64,000 nt of DNA, from positions 310,001 through 374,000 of the forward strand of contig NZ_OUNG01000002.1 of NCBI RefSeq assembly GCF_900343155.1, given 5' to 3'. Origin of the DNA: Lactimicrobium massiliense (GTDB lineage: Bacteria; Bacillota_I; Bacilli_A; Erysipelotrichales; Erysipelotrichaceae). A program made the position numbers and the translations under genes. Shown here one piece after another: positions 16,168-24,305 of this stretch. Every line of letters begins with the position of its first letter. Within the stretch, counting starts at the first letter, position 1. The notes beneath the pieces were generated by a model, which saw nothing but the letters and a program-made list of their open reading frames with translations, did not search any database and was not told the DNA's origin.

Positions 16168-16208
16168 AAAAGGGAGTCTCACCAATGAAAGTGGACTCCT
16201 TTTTTACG
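16168..16208. terminator. Terminator after the CpXC gene
   Basis: GGAGTC ... GACTCC with a T-run at 16199-16205, between convergent genes. Confidence 0.75.
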
Positions 16209-16237
16209 ATAGAAAGACAGATGCCGCAGAAATGGCT

Positions 16238-17383
16238 TTAGATATGTGCCATGTTCAGGCCGATTGCCTCTTTCAGGAAGTCGTTTCCCATCTGGACAGC
16301 AATTTCATCCACCAGTGCTTTGCGGTCTGCCGGATATTCTTTGTACCAGCCGCCGATCCAGCCATCTTCAATCAGAGGCAGAAAATCATTCTCGAGCTGT
16401 CTCATTTCAGTCAGGATGTGATTCTTCTCTGCCCGTGACTTGGAGGTATCCATGGATGCCCGCAGATGTTTCTGATCCAGCAGAGAATCAAAGATGAGTT
16501 TGGAACGGATGGTGCCATACAGATATAACTGATAGGGCGTGATGGCGTTGGGGTTCAGGCCCGCCTGTGTACATGTTTCGGCCAGCAGACTGTGCAGTGC
16601 CCGGTAGGAATAGGCTTGTTTCCGGCTGGTCAGGAAGAACGGACGGTCTTCTTTCTGGTTGCCGATGCCAAGGTGATAGGCGCGCAGTTTCCTGCTGTAA
16701 TCACCAAAGAAGCGCCATACGGCAGTTACCTGCCATGTTGCTGTGCCGCTGGCACTGCGGCTGATGAGCTTCATGCGGGCATCTGGCATTACTCTTCTGC
16801 CGGTTGTCTTCTTCTCCAGATACGTACCATCATTGAATGTCAGCAGCAGTTCTTTCTCATTGCGCGGATTGATGGTGAAACTGTCCAGACGGATGTTTTC
16901 CAACTGCTTTGGCTTGAGGCCCATGTAGATCATGCATTCCAGCAGGATCTGCTTCTTTGCCGGCAGCTTTGGCAAAACATGGATCATAGTCCGGATATCC
17001 GCAGGATTTGCAAAAGTATCTTTCTGATAGGTTGTACGGGCTCTGATTTCATTGTGCATGATGCCGGCAAAGGGATTCTGGTAGCCGGGAAACAGAGATG
17101 GGCAGGCTGCGATGCGGCTGCCTGCTGCCCGCAGTGTTGCCTTGTAGCGGTGGACAGTATTGGCACTCAAGGTGCCGTCTTTTGCCTTCTCATCCAGATG
17201 GTCAAAATAGTCTCGAGCAGCCTGTGGCGTAATGGTCAGAATGGAATACTGGCCATCATGCCAGGCATACAGCAGATTGATCACTTTGCGGTAATCGTTC
17301 ATGGTGGCCGGATGGTCCTGCAGGGTGCGCATCATTGCAGACCACTGCTGATCATTCAGCCCGGCCGGTAAAGATTGTGTCAT
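16238..17383 (-). CDS. Tyrosine-recombinase-like protein with missing catalytic residues
   Basis: 381 residues from ATG 17383 (MTQSLPAGLNDQQW), with SD-like GGGGA upstream; an ATG at 17422 lies too close to a TACACT -10. The N-terminal half is a SAM-like core-binding domain (DYRKVINLLYAW...NTVHRYKATLRAAGSRI). The C-terminal half follows the phage-integrase catalytic fold, but the box I Arg region reads MGLKPKQLENIRLDSF (Lys where Arg is expected) and the HxxR box reads TPYQLYLYGTIRS. It is therefore unlikely to cut DNA, though it may still bind it. No attachment site or phage gene is nearby. It could be a domesticated regulator; the family call is moderate. Confidence 0.65.
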   Translation of the reverse strand: MTQSLPAGLNDQQWSAMMRTLQDHPATMNDYRKVINLLYAWHDGQYSILTITPQAARDYFDHLDEKAKDGTLSANTVHRYKATLRAAGSRIAACPSLFPGYQNPFAGIMHNEIRARTTYQKDTFANPADIRTMIHVLPKLPAKKQILLECMIYMGLKPKQLENIRLDSFTINPRNEKELLLTFNDGTYLEKKTTGRRVMPDARMKLISRSASGTATWQVTAVWRFFGDYSRKLRAYHLGIGNQKEDRPFFLTSRKQAYSYRALHSLLAETCTQAGLNPNAITPYQLYLYGTIRSKLIFDSLLDQKHLRASMDTSKSRAEKNHILTEMRQLENDFLPLIEDGWIGGWYKEYPADRKALVDEIAVQMGNDFLKEAIGLNMAHI

Positions 17384-17514
17384 CGTGGTTTCCCCGCTTT
17401 CTATGGTGCTTTCTGACTGCATGATAGTGTACCCGGCTGTATCGATACAAGTAGGAATTTGTAAAATCACACAAAGTCACATATTTAAGACATAATTCTG
17501 CGGGACGTATTTGC

Positions 17515-17525
17515 TATCTTATAAC
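17515..17525 (+). promoter_or_regulatory. Promoter candidate of small RNA 2
   Basis: Extended -10 TGC-TATCTT (hexamer 17515-17520), overlapped by TATAAC (17520-17525). No clear -35. Confidence 0.4.
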
Positions 17526-17641
17526 TGCACAAGGAAAGTGCACTTTGGATCATTAAAGGAATTGCTCCCCCTTTAGCAATTCGCCAAAGATTCTATCCCC
17601 TTAAATAAAAAGAGAGAAGGCCCGGTGTGAGGGCCTTTTCT
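17526..17641 (+). ncRNA. Candidate small RNA 2 with C-rich loop and CUAUCCCC
   Basis: No reading frame occupies this stretch, but it is highly structured: hairpin TGCAC/GTGCA (17526-17542); outer stem CTTTGG/CCAAAG (17543-17548 with 17584-17589) enclosing stem AATTGCT/AGCAATT (17560-17581) whose loop is CCCCCTTT; a single-stranded CTATCCCC (17593-17600); and an intrinsic terminator AAGGCCC/GGGCCTT plus T-run (17618-17639). Unpaired CCCC tracts in a terminator-ended RNA of about 115 nt resemble the UCCC-motif sRNAs of Staphylococcus (Rsa family) and Listeria (LhrC), which pair with Shine-Dalgarno sequences. An untranslated leader is unlikely because a full terminator precedes the next gene. 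Confidence 0.6.
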
Positions 17642-17647
17642 CATGGT

Positions 17648-17684
17648 TTGACACATATATGAATGCATGGTAAAAATGAGAATA
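17648..17684 (+). promoter_or_regulatory. Promoter with leaderless start (kinase gene)
   Basis: -35 TTGACA (17648-17653), 17-bp spacer, -10 TAAAAA preceded by TGG (hexamer 17671-17676), 7-nt gap, ATG 17684; no SD sequence. Confidence 0.6.
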
Positions 17685-18250
17685 TGTGGGAAAAAGAACG
17701 TGAAATTCTGAGAAAAAGGGCGTCTGAACTTCCGGTGCCCTGCATCATTGCCATTGATGGCAGATGCGGATCAGGCAAGACAACACTGGGGACGCTGCTG
17801 GCCTGTGATCTGCATGCTGACCTGCTGCACATGGATGATTTCTTCCTGCAGGAATATCAGCGTACCTCGGCAAGATATGCAGTACCGGGAGAAAACGTTG
17901 ACCATGAACGTGTGGAAGAAGTGCTGAAACAGTGGCGCTTTCATAAACCCTTTTCCTATCAGAAGTTTGACTGTACACAGATGGCACTTGGAGAGACGGT
18001 ATCTCTTGTGCCTGGAAATATACTTGTTGTGGAGGGGTCCTACTGCATGCATTCGCAGCTGCGGAAATACTATGATTTCTGCGTGTTTGTAACGATTGAT
18101 CCGTCTTTGCAGCAGAAACGCCTTCTGGCGCGTGAAGGGGAGCAGAAGCTTGCCGTGTTCAATGCGCGCTGGATTCCTCTGGAAGAGAAGTATTTTGCGG
18201 CATTTGAGCCGGAGAAACAGGCAGATCTGGTGCTGAAAGCATACGAATAA
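17684..18250 (+). CDS. Uridine-kinase-like P-loop kinase
   Basis: 188 residues from ATG 17684 (MWEKEREILRKRA), chosen because the -10 ends 7 nt upstream; in-frame ATG 17663 would lie before the transcription start. P-loop DGRCGSGKTTLG near residue 28, MDDFF (residues 54-58) and the NILVVEGSYC strand (about 113-122) fit the uridine kinase/phosphoribulokinase superfamily (compare DDFF in uridine kinase). Probable role: phosphorylation of a nucleoside or small alcohol in the cytoplasm; the exact substrate is not evident. Single-gene unit with a weak terminator-like hairpin (GCCAGA...TCTGGC) after it. Confidence 0.82.
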   Translation: MWEKEREILRKRASELPVPCIIAIDGRCGSGKTTLGTLLACDLHADLLHMDDFFLQEYQRTSARYAVPGENVDHERVEEVLKQWRFHKPFSYQKFDCTQMALGETVSLVPGNILVVEGSYCMHSQLRKYYDFCVFVTIDPSLQQKRLLAREGEQKLAVFNARWIPLEEKYFAAFEPEKQADLVLKAYE

Positions 18251-18309
18251 CAGCCAGAAGCGGCGTATTGTCTGGCCTTTCCGGTGATTTGATTGCTTTA
18301 AAAATCAGT

Positions 18310-18351
18310 AGTGCTACAATATTCCTGCCTCTGGGAGGGTTTTTTTAAGTA
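18310..18351 (+). promoter_or_regulatory. Extended -10 promoter of the trk operon
   Basis: TGC-TACAAT (hexamer 18314-18319) with a normal leader carrying SD GGGAGG before ATG 18351, unlike the leaderless genes in this window. Confidence 0.6.
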
Positions 18352-19715
18352 TGAAGATATTAATCGTTGGCGCAGGCAAGGTGGGATATACCTGTACGGC
18401 GCAGCTGTCCAGGGAAGGACATGACATCACGCTTGTGGATGTGCGTCCGGATGTTTTGGAGAAGGCGCAGGGTGCCTATGATGTCATTGCGGTGACGGGG
18501 AATGGTGCATCGCTGTCGACACTGCAGGCAGCAGGCATTACCGATATGGATGTGCTGATTGCGGTGTCCAATGCGGATGAGGTCAATCTGCTGGCTTGCA
18601 TTACCGCCAAGCATCTGAATCCGCACATCAATTGCATTGCGCGTATCCGTGATCCTGAATATGTTGCCCAGGCATATGAAATGCGTGATGAGTTCGGCCT
18701 GTATCTGGTGGTGAATCCGGAACGTCAGGCAGCCCATGAAATTTTCCAGCTTCTGAAGCTGCCGGGATCTCTGACACGTGAGACCTTTGCCAAGGCTCGT
18801 ATGGAGATGATTGAACTGCGGGTGGCAGAAGGATCCCTGCTGTGCGGCAAACGGTTGAGTGAACTGGAAAATGCGGTGCATACACGTGTTCTTGTCTGTG
18901 CAATTGAGCGTCATGGCGAGGTGATCATCCCACGTGGTGATGCGTCTTTGATGGCGGGTGACAGAATCTCCGTTACCGGTTCCAGCAATAATCTGCATCA
19001 GATGCTTGTTCATCTTGGCATTATCAGGAAGAATATCCGCCATGTTCTGATTGCCGGGGGCGGCCGGATCAGCTACTATCTGGCTTCTGAACTGGGACGT
19101 TCTGGCATGACTGCCAATATCATTGAATCGGATGCATCGCGCTGTGAGGAACTGGCTGATCTGCTGCCGGACGCAACGGTAGTGCATGGGGATGCGTCCA
19201 GTCAGTCTTTTCTGGAAACAGAGGATCTGACGGACTATGATGCTGTGGTAAGCTGCACAGGCATTGATGAGCTGAACATTGTTATATCCATGTATGCGTC
19301 CATGTGTCATGTTCCGCTGACGATTACCAAGCTTGGCCGCGGTGACAGCAGCCGTATTCTGGACAGTCTGCCGGTGGGACCGACGGTATGCCCGAAGGAT
19401 CTGTGCACGACGCATATTGTCCGCTATGTAAGAGCGATGGAGCACAGTTCTGGTCTGTCTGCCCTGTCAGTGCATAAGATTGCGTCCGGCAATGCTGAGG
19501 TGCTGGAGTTTGTTGTGGATGAAAATACAAAGCACATCGGTGAAAAGCTCAAGGATATGCCGATTCAGAAGAATGTTCTGATTGCATCGATCAGCAGCGG
19601 CAGAACGACAGAGATTGCCCATGGTGATATGACGTTCCATGCCGGTGATACAGTTGTCATTGTTGCGGCCAGTGATCATGTCATTGGTACGCTGAATGAT
19701 ATTTTCGGGGAGTAA
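18351..19715 (+). CDS. trkA: Trk potassium uptake regulatory protein TrkA
   Basis: 454 residues with two complete RCK units: Rossmann NAD-binding core GAGKVGYTC (residue 6 on) and a second AGGGRISYYLASELG (about residue 232), each followed by a TrkA_C domain (for example MIELRVAEGSLLCGKRL and LEFVVDENTKHIGEKL). The VTGNGASLSTLQAAG stretch is typical. It sits on the cytoplasmic face and gates TrkH in response to NAD(H)/ATP. Six bases separate it from the transporter gene, so the two form the trkAH operon. Normal length and no anomalies. Confidence 0.95.
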   Translation: MKILIVGAGKVGYTCTAQLSREGHDITLVDVRPDVLEKAQGAYDVIAVTGNGASLSTLQAAGITDMDVLIAVSNADEVNLLACITAKHLNPHINCIARIRDPEYVAQAYEMRDEFGLYLVVNPERQAAHEIFQLLKLPGSLTRETFAKARMEMIELRVAEGSLLCGKRLSELENAVHTRVLVCAIERHGEVIIPRGDASLMAGDRISVTGSSNNLHQMLVHLGIIRKNIRHVLIAGGGRISYYLASELGRSGMTANIIESDASRCEELADLLPDATVVHGDASSQSFLETEDLTDYDAVVSCTGIDELNIVISMYASMCHVPLTITKLGRGDSSRILDSLPVGPTVCPKDLCTTHIVRYVRAMEHSSGLSALSVHKIASGNAEVLEFVVDENTKHIGEKLKDMPIQKNVLIASISSGRTTEIAHGDMTFHAGDTVVIVAASDHVIGTLNDIFGE

Positions 19716-19721
19716 GCTGAG

Positions 19722-21179
19722 ATGAATTGGAAAATGATATGGCGCATCATTGCCTGGATTCTGGTTGTAGAAGCGGGCCTGATGCTGCCGGCATTGTTCA
19801 TATCCATTGGCTATCATGAACCTGCTGCCATCTATGGCTATTGCCTGACCCTGCCGATTATTCTTGGCTGTGCCGGTATTCTGTTCCTTCTGACACGGAA
19901 TGCCAGAAAGGGCTTCTATCAGCGGGAAGGCTTTGTTACAACTGGCCTGAGCTGGCTGGTGATGTCTGCTCTTGGCTGTCTTCCCTTCTTCTTTTCCCGG
20001 GAAATTCCCAATTACATCGACTGTTTATTCGAAATGGTCTCAGGTTTCACGACCACTGGTTCTTCCATCCTTACGGATGTGGAAGCACTGGACAAGGGAC
20101 TTCTCTGGTGGCGGTCTTTCTCACACTGGGTCGGCGGCATGGGCGTGCTTGTCTTCCTGATGGCAATTGTTCCCCTTGGCGGAAAGAATCAGGGCTTCAC
20201 CCTGCATATTCTGCGGGCAGAGTCCCCCGGTCCTGCCGTTGGCAAGATGGCACCGCGCATGAAGGAGACGGCACTGATCCTGTACCGTTTGTATCTTGTC
20301 CTGACTGTACTGAACATTATCTTTCTACTGGCTGGCGGGATGGACTGGTTCTCTGCCTGCTGCATTGCCTTTGGCACAGCCGGCACCGGCGGCTTCTCTG
20401 TTCTCAACAGCTCCTGTGCTTCCTATTCGCCTTACATTCAGTGGGTAACAACGATCTTCATGTTTGCCTTTGCGGTTAACTTTTCGATCTATTACCTGCT
20501 TTGGCTGCGCAACTTCAAAGCAGTCTGGAAGGATGAGGAACTTCGCGGGTATCTGCTGATCATTGCTGTGACGATTACAGCTCTGGTGCTCAATGTACGC
20601 GGAATGTATGGCTCACTGTCAGAAACGATCCGGCATTGTGCCTTTACGGTTGCGACAATCATGTCCACAACCGGATATGCAACAACGGACTTCAATCTGT
20701 GGCCTGCTTTTGCCAAGGCCATCATTCTGTTCCTGATGTTTGTTGGTGCCTGTGCAGGCAGTACCGGCGGCGGCATCAAGGTGATCCGGGTGATTCTGCT
20801 TGGCAAGATTCTGCGCCGCAACGTGCATGAAAACCAGCATCCTGATGAAGTCAGTGCCATCCGTATCAATGACCGCAAAGTGGATGAGCAGGTCATCCGC
20901 AATTGTGAGGCATATCTGATTGCCTATGCCGGCATCGTCATCCTCAGCTTCCTGATCGTTTCTCTGGATGGCTTTACGGTAGAAACCAATTTTTCTGCAG
21001 TCATGGCAACGTTCAATAACATCGGGCCTGGTCTGGATGCAGTTGGACCGACTTCCAACTTTGCGGCGTACAGTGCCCTTTCAAAGATTGTCATGACCTT
21101 TGATATGCTGGCCGGCCGTCTGGAGATCTATCCGATCATCATGCTGTTCTCCCGCCGTACATGGCGCAAGAGAAGATAA
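19722..21179 (+). CDS. trkH: Potassium uptake transporter TrkH
   Basis: 485 residues with eight or more membrane helices and four pore-loop selectivity segments: FTTTGSS, GTAGTGGFS, STTGYAT and NNIGPGL. A conserved SFSHWVGGMGVLVF follows the first loop and GACAGSTGGGIKVIR lies in the third unit. It imports K+ (with H+ or Na+) and is regulated by TrkA encoded just upstream. Length is as usual for TrkH/TrkG. The operon ends with a strong terminator. Confidence 0.95.
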   Translation: MNWKMIWRIIAWILVVEAGLMLPALFISIGYHEPAAIYGYCLTLPIILGCAGILFLLTRNARKGFYQREGFVTTGLSWLVMSALGCLPFFFSREIPNYIDCLFEMVSGFTTTGSSILTDVEALDKGLLWWRSFSHWVGGMGVLVFLMAIVPLGGKNQGFTLHILRAESPGPAVGKMAPRMKETALILYRLYLVLTVLNIIFLLAGGMDWFSACCIAFGTAGTGGFSVLNSSCASYSPYIQWVTTIFMFAFAVNFSIYYLLWLRNFKAVWKDEELRGYLLIIAVTITALVLNVRGMYGSLSETIRHCAFTVATIMSTTGYATTDFNLWPAFAKAIILFLMFVGACAGSTGGGIKVIRVILLGKILRRNVHENQHPDEVSAIRINDRKVDEQVIRNCEAYLIAYAGIVILSFLIVSLDGFTVETNFSAVMATFNNIGPGLDAVGPTSNFAAYSALSKIVMTFDMLAGRLEIYPIIMLFSRRTWRKRR

Positions 21180-21197
21180 GCATCACAATAGAAATGC

Positions 21198-21232
21198 ACA
21201 CACTGTCAGCTGATCTGCTGGCAGTGTTTTTT
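21198..21232 (+). terminator. Intrinsic terminator after trkH
   Basis: ACACTGTCAGC, loop, GCTGGCAGTGT, then TTTTTT. Confidence 0.88.
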
Positions 21233-21270
21233 CATCGTGCTATACTGACTGCTATCAGGAGGAAATCGAG

Positions 21271-22407
21271 ATGATTATTCATAATGGACTGGTTCATGAT
21301 GCCATTCACCGTGAGCCATATCGTGCTGACATTCTGGTAAAGGCTGGAAAGATTCAAGATATCGGCACGGATCTGCCATCTGATGAAGAACTGGTGGATG
21401 TAAAGGATGCCAATGTGTATCCGGGCTTTGTAGAGGCGCACTGTCATCTTGGCTTGGATGGCTATGGCATTGGTTTTGAGGGGCGTGACTACAATGAACG
21501 CAATGATATCTGTACGCCGCAGCTGCGTGCGATTGACAGCTTCAATCCCCAGGATCCTGCCATTGCCATGGCAGCGAAGGCAGGCGTGACGTGTGCTGCC
21601 ACCGGACAAGGCAGTTCCAATGCAATCGGCGGTCTTTGGACGTGTGTAAAGACAACCGGCATCTGTGTAGATGACATGATCGTAAGAGACAACATTGCCA
21701 TGAAGTGTGCACTTGGTGAAAATCCGAAGCGCTGCTATCAGGATAAAGGTAATTGTGCAAGGATGTCCACGGCAGCTGTGATTCGCAATATGCTGTTTCA
21801 GACGAAGGATTATATGGCACGCAAAGCTGCTGCCAATGGTGATCCGCTGAAGATGCCTGCCTTTGATATGAAGTATGAGGCCATGATTCCGGTCATTGAG
21901 AAGAAGATCCCGCTGAAGATTCATGCCCATCAGGCCAATGATATTCTGACGGCGATCCGGATTGCCAGAGAGTTTGATGTCAAACTGACATTGGAACATG
22001 TAACGGAAGGTCATCTGATTGTGGATATTCTGAAACGGTATCCGGATCTGCCTCTGGCAGTTGGACCGACTTTGACCAATGCGTCCAAGTTTGAGCTGCA
22101 GAACAAATCCTGGACAACGCCTGGCATTCTTGCCAAAGCGGGCTGCCATGTGTCGATTATTACCGATGCTCCGGTTATTCCGCTGCAGTATCTGCCGCTT
22201 TGTGCCGGTTATGCCATCAAGGCAGGCATGGATCCCTTTGATGCATTGCAGGCCATCACAATCCATCCGGCTGAGCATATCGGTGTTTCAGACAGAGTGG
22301 GTTCCATTGAAGTGGGCAAGGATGCGGATCTTGTCATCATCGATGGCTCACCGTTTGAAGTATCCTCAACTGTCAGACAGGTATACATCGCCGGAGAACA
22401 ATTGTAA
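21271..22407 (+). CDS. Amidohydrolase (imidazolonepropionase/dihydroorotase-like)
   Basis: 378 residues with SD AGGAGG. Metal-dependent hydrolase of the amidohydrolase superfamily: an N-terminal beta-sandwich piece, then VEAHCHLGLDGYG with the HxH metal pair (near residues 56-58), KIHAHQAND and LEHVTEGH with further His ligands, and ITDAPVIP with the catalytic Asp (about residue 297). The C-terminal strand GSIEVGKDADLVIIDG closes the sandwich and is a hallmark of the family. The substrate cannot be named; isoaspartyl dipeptidase/imidazolonepropionase-like relatives often annotate this type simply as amidohydrolase. Promoter TGC-TATACT (21240-21245). Downstream lies the split small RNA 1. Confidence 0.88.
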   Translation: MIIHNGLVHDAIHREPYRADILVKAGKIQDIGTDLPSDEELVDVKDANVYPGFVEAHCHLGLDGYGIGFEGRDYNERNDICTPQLRAIDSFNPQDPAIAMAAKAGVTCAATGQGSSNAIGGLWTCVKTTGICVDDMIVRDNIAMKCALGENPKRCYQDKGNCARMSTAAVIRNMLFQTKDYMARKAAANGDPLKMPAFDMKYEAMIPVIEKKIPLKIHAHQANDILTAIRIAREFDVKLTLEHVTEGHLIVDILKRYPDLPLAVGPTLTNASKFELQNKSWTTPGILAKAGCHVSIITDAPVIPLQYLPLCAGYAIKAGMDPFDALQAITIHPAEHIGVSDRVGSIEVGKDADLVIIDGSPFEVSSTVRQVYIAGEQL

Positions 22408-22470
22408 AAGTTCACCTATTGTTCACATACAGGACATATTTGTATCACATTTTTCTCCTAGTATTACAAC

Positions 22471-22565
22471 TGTCAGATGGGAAAACATCTGATGATAATC
22501 TCCCAAAGATTAGGAAGTTCTCCAGACCCCCCATCCTGGAGAAATACTTCCCCCCCAAAGAAACC
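22471..22565 (+). ncRNA. Candidate small RNA 1, 5' part (split from its terminator by the insertion sequence)
   Basis: Between the amidohydrolase and the first insertion sequence lie three hairpins: TCAGATG/CATCTGA (22473-22492), TAATCT/AGATTA with loop CCCAA (22496-22512), and TTCTCCAG/CTGGAGAA with loop ACCCCCCATC (22518-22543, extended by GGAAG/CTTCC). A single-stranded CTTCCCCCCCAAAG follows (22547-22560). If the two inserted copies are removed, AAACC joins GTCTATCCCCCATGG at 26046, completing a terminator hairpin AAACCGTC/GACGGTTT whose loop is again C-rich. The whole would be about 120 nt with four C-rich exposed segments, like LhrC or Rsa sRNAs. In the present sequence it lacks its terminator, so it is probably inactive or extended. 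Confidence 0.55.
22561..22565. repeat. Target duplication AAACC, left copy
   Basis: AAACC occurs at 22561-22565, 24301-24305 and 26041-26045, exactly bounding and separating the two insertion-sequence copies. Confidence 0.85.
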
Positions 22566-24300
22566 GAGCGTTGTCGAAAACTCTTAGGAGTACAGGCAAC
22601 GCTCTTTTCTCTGTGCTCCTCATTTCATAATCCCCCCACTTTTTCGCTGTCAACTCTTGACAAAATTTCAAGCGTGCCCTGCTCGCTTCGCTCGCTTTTC
22701 TTGAAAAGGTGGGAGGTGAGTGAAATGCTCAAACATATCTCTTCGTCCCTGGAATATCGTGCTTTCCTTAGGGATGAAAAAGATCATCTTGGTTATGCTC
22801 AGCTTAAACGACTGGATACTTCTAAGTTCCATTCTGCTTTGCATAAGCTTCGGAAGCTGGACGTCGATCTTGCCGTAGATGTTCTGTTTCCTCTCTACTC
22901 TGTTACCGGCCGTCCGGCTCATGACCCCGCTGTGCTCATCCGGTCCTTCATTCTCATGCAGCACCTCGGGTATTTGTCCATTCATAACTGGTGTGCAGAT
23001 CTGTCTTCTGATTCTCTGCTTCAATGGCTGATTGGCTCTTTCTCTCCGCCTGGTCCTGCTTCTCATTACGACTTTATCAATCGTTTAACGCACTCAGATC
23101 CACATCTCTCTGATCTGCTGCAGCAGGGTTACTATACGAAGCCTTCTCAAAAGAAACCCAAGAACCATGACAAGCTGATTAACTATTCACATTCCGAAAC
23201 CTTATTTCTCGCTGACAAATATAAAAACGGCGCCGAATGGGATCGGGATCGGATGATCTACACACTTCAGTCTCTCTTCAATGCACTGGCTGTGATTCCT
23301 TCTTCCGACATGGGATTCATTGAGTCGAATAATCTCATCTTGTCCGGAGATGGTTCTTCGCTTCACATCCACGCCTCTCCATTTGGCCACAAAGTCAAAT
23401 TGGATAAGGATGGAAATCCTCTCGTCCGCTATTCTGCACCTGACGCTGACATCGGATGGGACAGTGATCTTGAGTCCTACTATCTCGGCTACACTCTTTA
23501 CAACATCTCGTACCACAATCCCCATAGATCAGTAGACTTGCCTATCTATATCGATCTTGAGAAAGCCTCACGGCACGATGCTTTGACCACCATATCTGCC
23601 TCAGCACGTCTGTTTGACATGAATCCCGATATCCACCCGCGATACATGTGCTTTGACGCAGCTTCTGACAGTCTTGCCATCTTTCAGTTCTTCCGTCACA
23701 AGAATATTATTCCAATCATCGACCGCAATCAACGGTCTGCTGGGGACAATCCCTTTGATAAGTTCAAGCTGAATGAGAATGGCGTGCCTGTTTGTCCGAA
23801 TGGAACACCGATGTATGACTATGGCTACGACATTCAGAGAAAGCGCAGAAAATTCCGCTGCCCACTCAGGATGAATAAGATTTCCTCCTGTCCATTTGCG
23901 AATGAGTGCAGTTCTTCCGCTTATGGAAGAACGATATACGTCAATGACGGTGATGACATCCGGCTCTTCGGACCTGTTCCATACAGGTCTGAAAAGTGGA
24001 AAGAGATTTACCGGAACAGAACTTCGACAGAAAGAATGAACACCAGAATCCTGAACGACTATCATCTTCACCAGATGAAAATCCGTAATGGATCCAAGCA
24101 TGCTTTCTTCGCAATCTTTGCCGGCATCAATATCCATCTTGATGCCTGGATAAAGGATGAGCTGTAAGCATTGAAGATTCAGTTTTGAAAGAACGAGTTC
24201 CAAAGTTGTTTTTATTGCGCCTTGGCCGCAATTTTTTATATCTCCGGCTTCTCAGCCGTCAGATACCTATCAGTTGCCTTCCGGGTTTTCGACACTACTC
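22566..24300 (+). mobile_element. Insertion sequence, copy 1 (1735 bp)
   Basis: Left end GAGCGTTGTCGAAAAC and right end (complement) GAGTAGTGTCGAAAAC match at 13 of 16 positions, giving imperfect terminal inverted repeats. The 5-bp direct repeats AAACC bound it. One transposase gene fills most of it, with an internal terminator (ATTGCG/CGCAAT plus T-run, about 24217-24240) after the gene. The 5-bp duplication and single DDE gene fit the IS4/IS1182 group; the exact family is not settled by eye. Confidence 0.9.
22725..24167 (+). CDS. DDE transposase, copy 1 (IS1182/IS4-like)
   Basis: 480 residues from ATG 22725 (MLKHISSSLEYRAF) with SD GGGAGG; the upstream extension of the frame crosses the element's left end and is not used. 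The N-terminus has a DUF772-like block (GRPAHDPAVLIRSFILMQ, HLGYLSIHNWCADL). The RNase H-like catalytic residues are visible: Asp in LSGDGSSLHIH, Asp in MCFDAASDS, Glu in STERMNTRIL. A Cys-rich segment (CPNGTPM, CPLRMNKISSCPFANEC) between them resembles the zinc-like insertion of IS1182 transposases. It differs from copy 2 at one residue (Ser in CADLSSDSLLQ versus Phe). Confidence 0.92.
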   Translation: MLKHISSSLEYRAFLRDEKDHLGYAQLKRLDTSKFHSALHKLRKLDVDLAVDVLFPLYSVTGRPAHDPAVLIRSFILMQHLGYLSIHNWCADLSSDSLLQWLIGSFSPPGPASHYDFINRLTHSDPHLSDLLQQGYYTKPSQKKPKNHDKLINYSHSETLFLADKYKNGAEWDRDRMIYTLQSLFNALAVIPSSDMGFIESNNLILSGDGSSLHIHASPFGHKVKLDKDGNPLVRYSAPDADIGWDSDLESYYLGYTLYNISYHNPHRSVDLPIYIDLEKASRHDALTTISASARLFDMNPDIHPRYMCFDAASDSLAIFQFFRHKNIIPIIDRNQRSAGDNPFDKFKLNENGVPVCPNGTPMYDYGYDIQRKRRKFRCPLRMNKISSCPFANECSSSAYGRTIYVNDGDDIRLFGPVPYRSEKWKEIYRNRTSTERMNTRILNDYHLHQMKIRNGSKHAFFAIFAGINIHLDAWIKDEL

Positions 24301-24305
24301 AAACC

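Noticed and set aside
16592-17371. Plus-strand open frame of 259 codons opposite the recombinase-like gene
   Set aside because: The minus-strand protein has a recognisable core-binding domain; the plus frame has none.
16238-17383. Integrative element or prophage boundary
   Set aside because: No attachment repeats, tRNA gene or phage genes nearby, and the recombinase lacks catalytic residues.
18360-19445. Minus-strand open frame of 361 codons opposite trkA
   Set aside because: Antisense shadow; His/Gln-rich composition typical of reversed coding sequence, and trkA is certain.
21232-22278. Minus-strand open frame of 348 codons opposite the amidohydrolase
   Set aside because: Antisense shadow with no start signals and low-complexity His/Ile/Gln-rich content.
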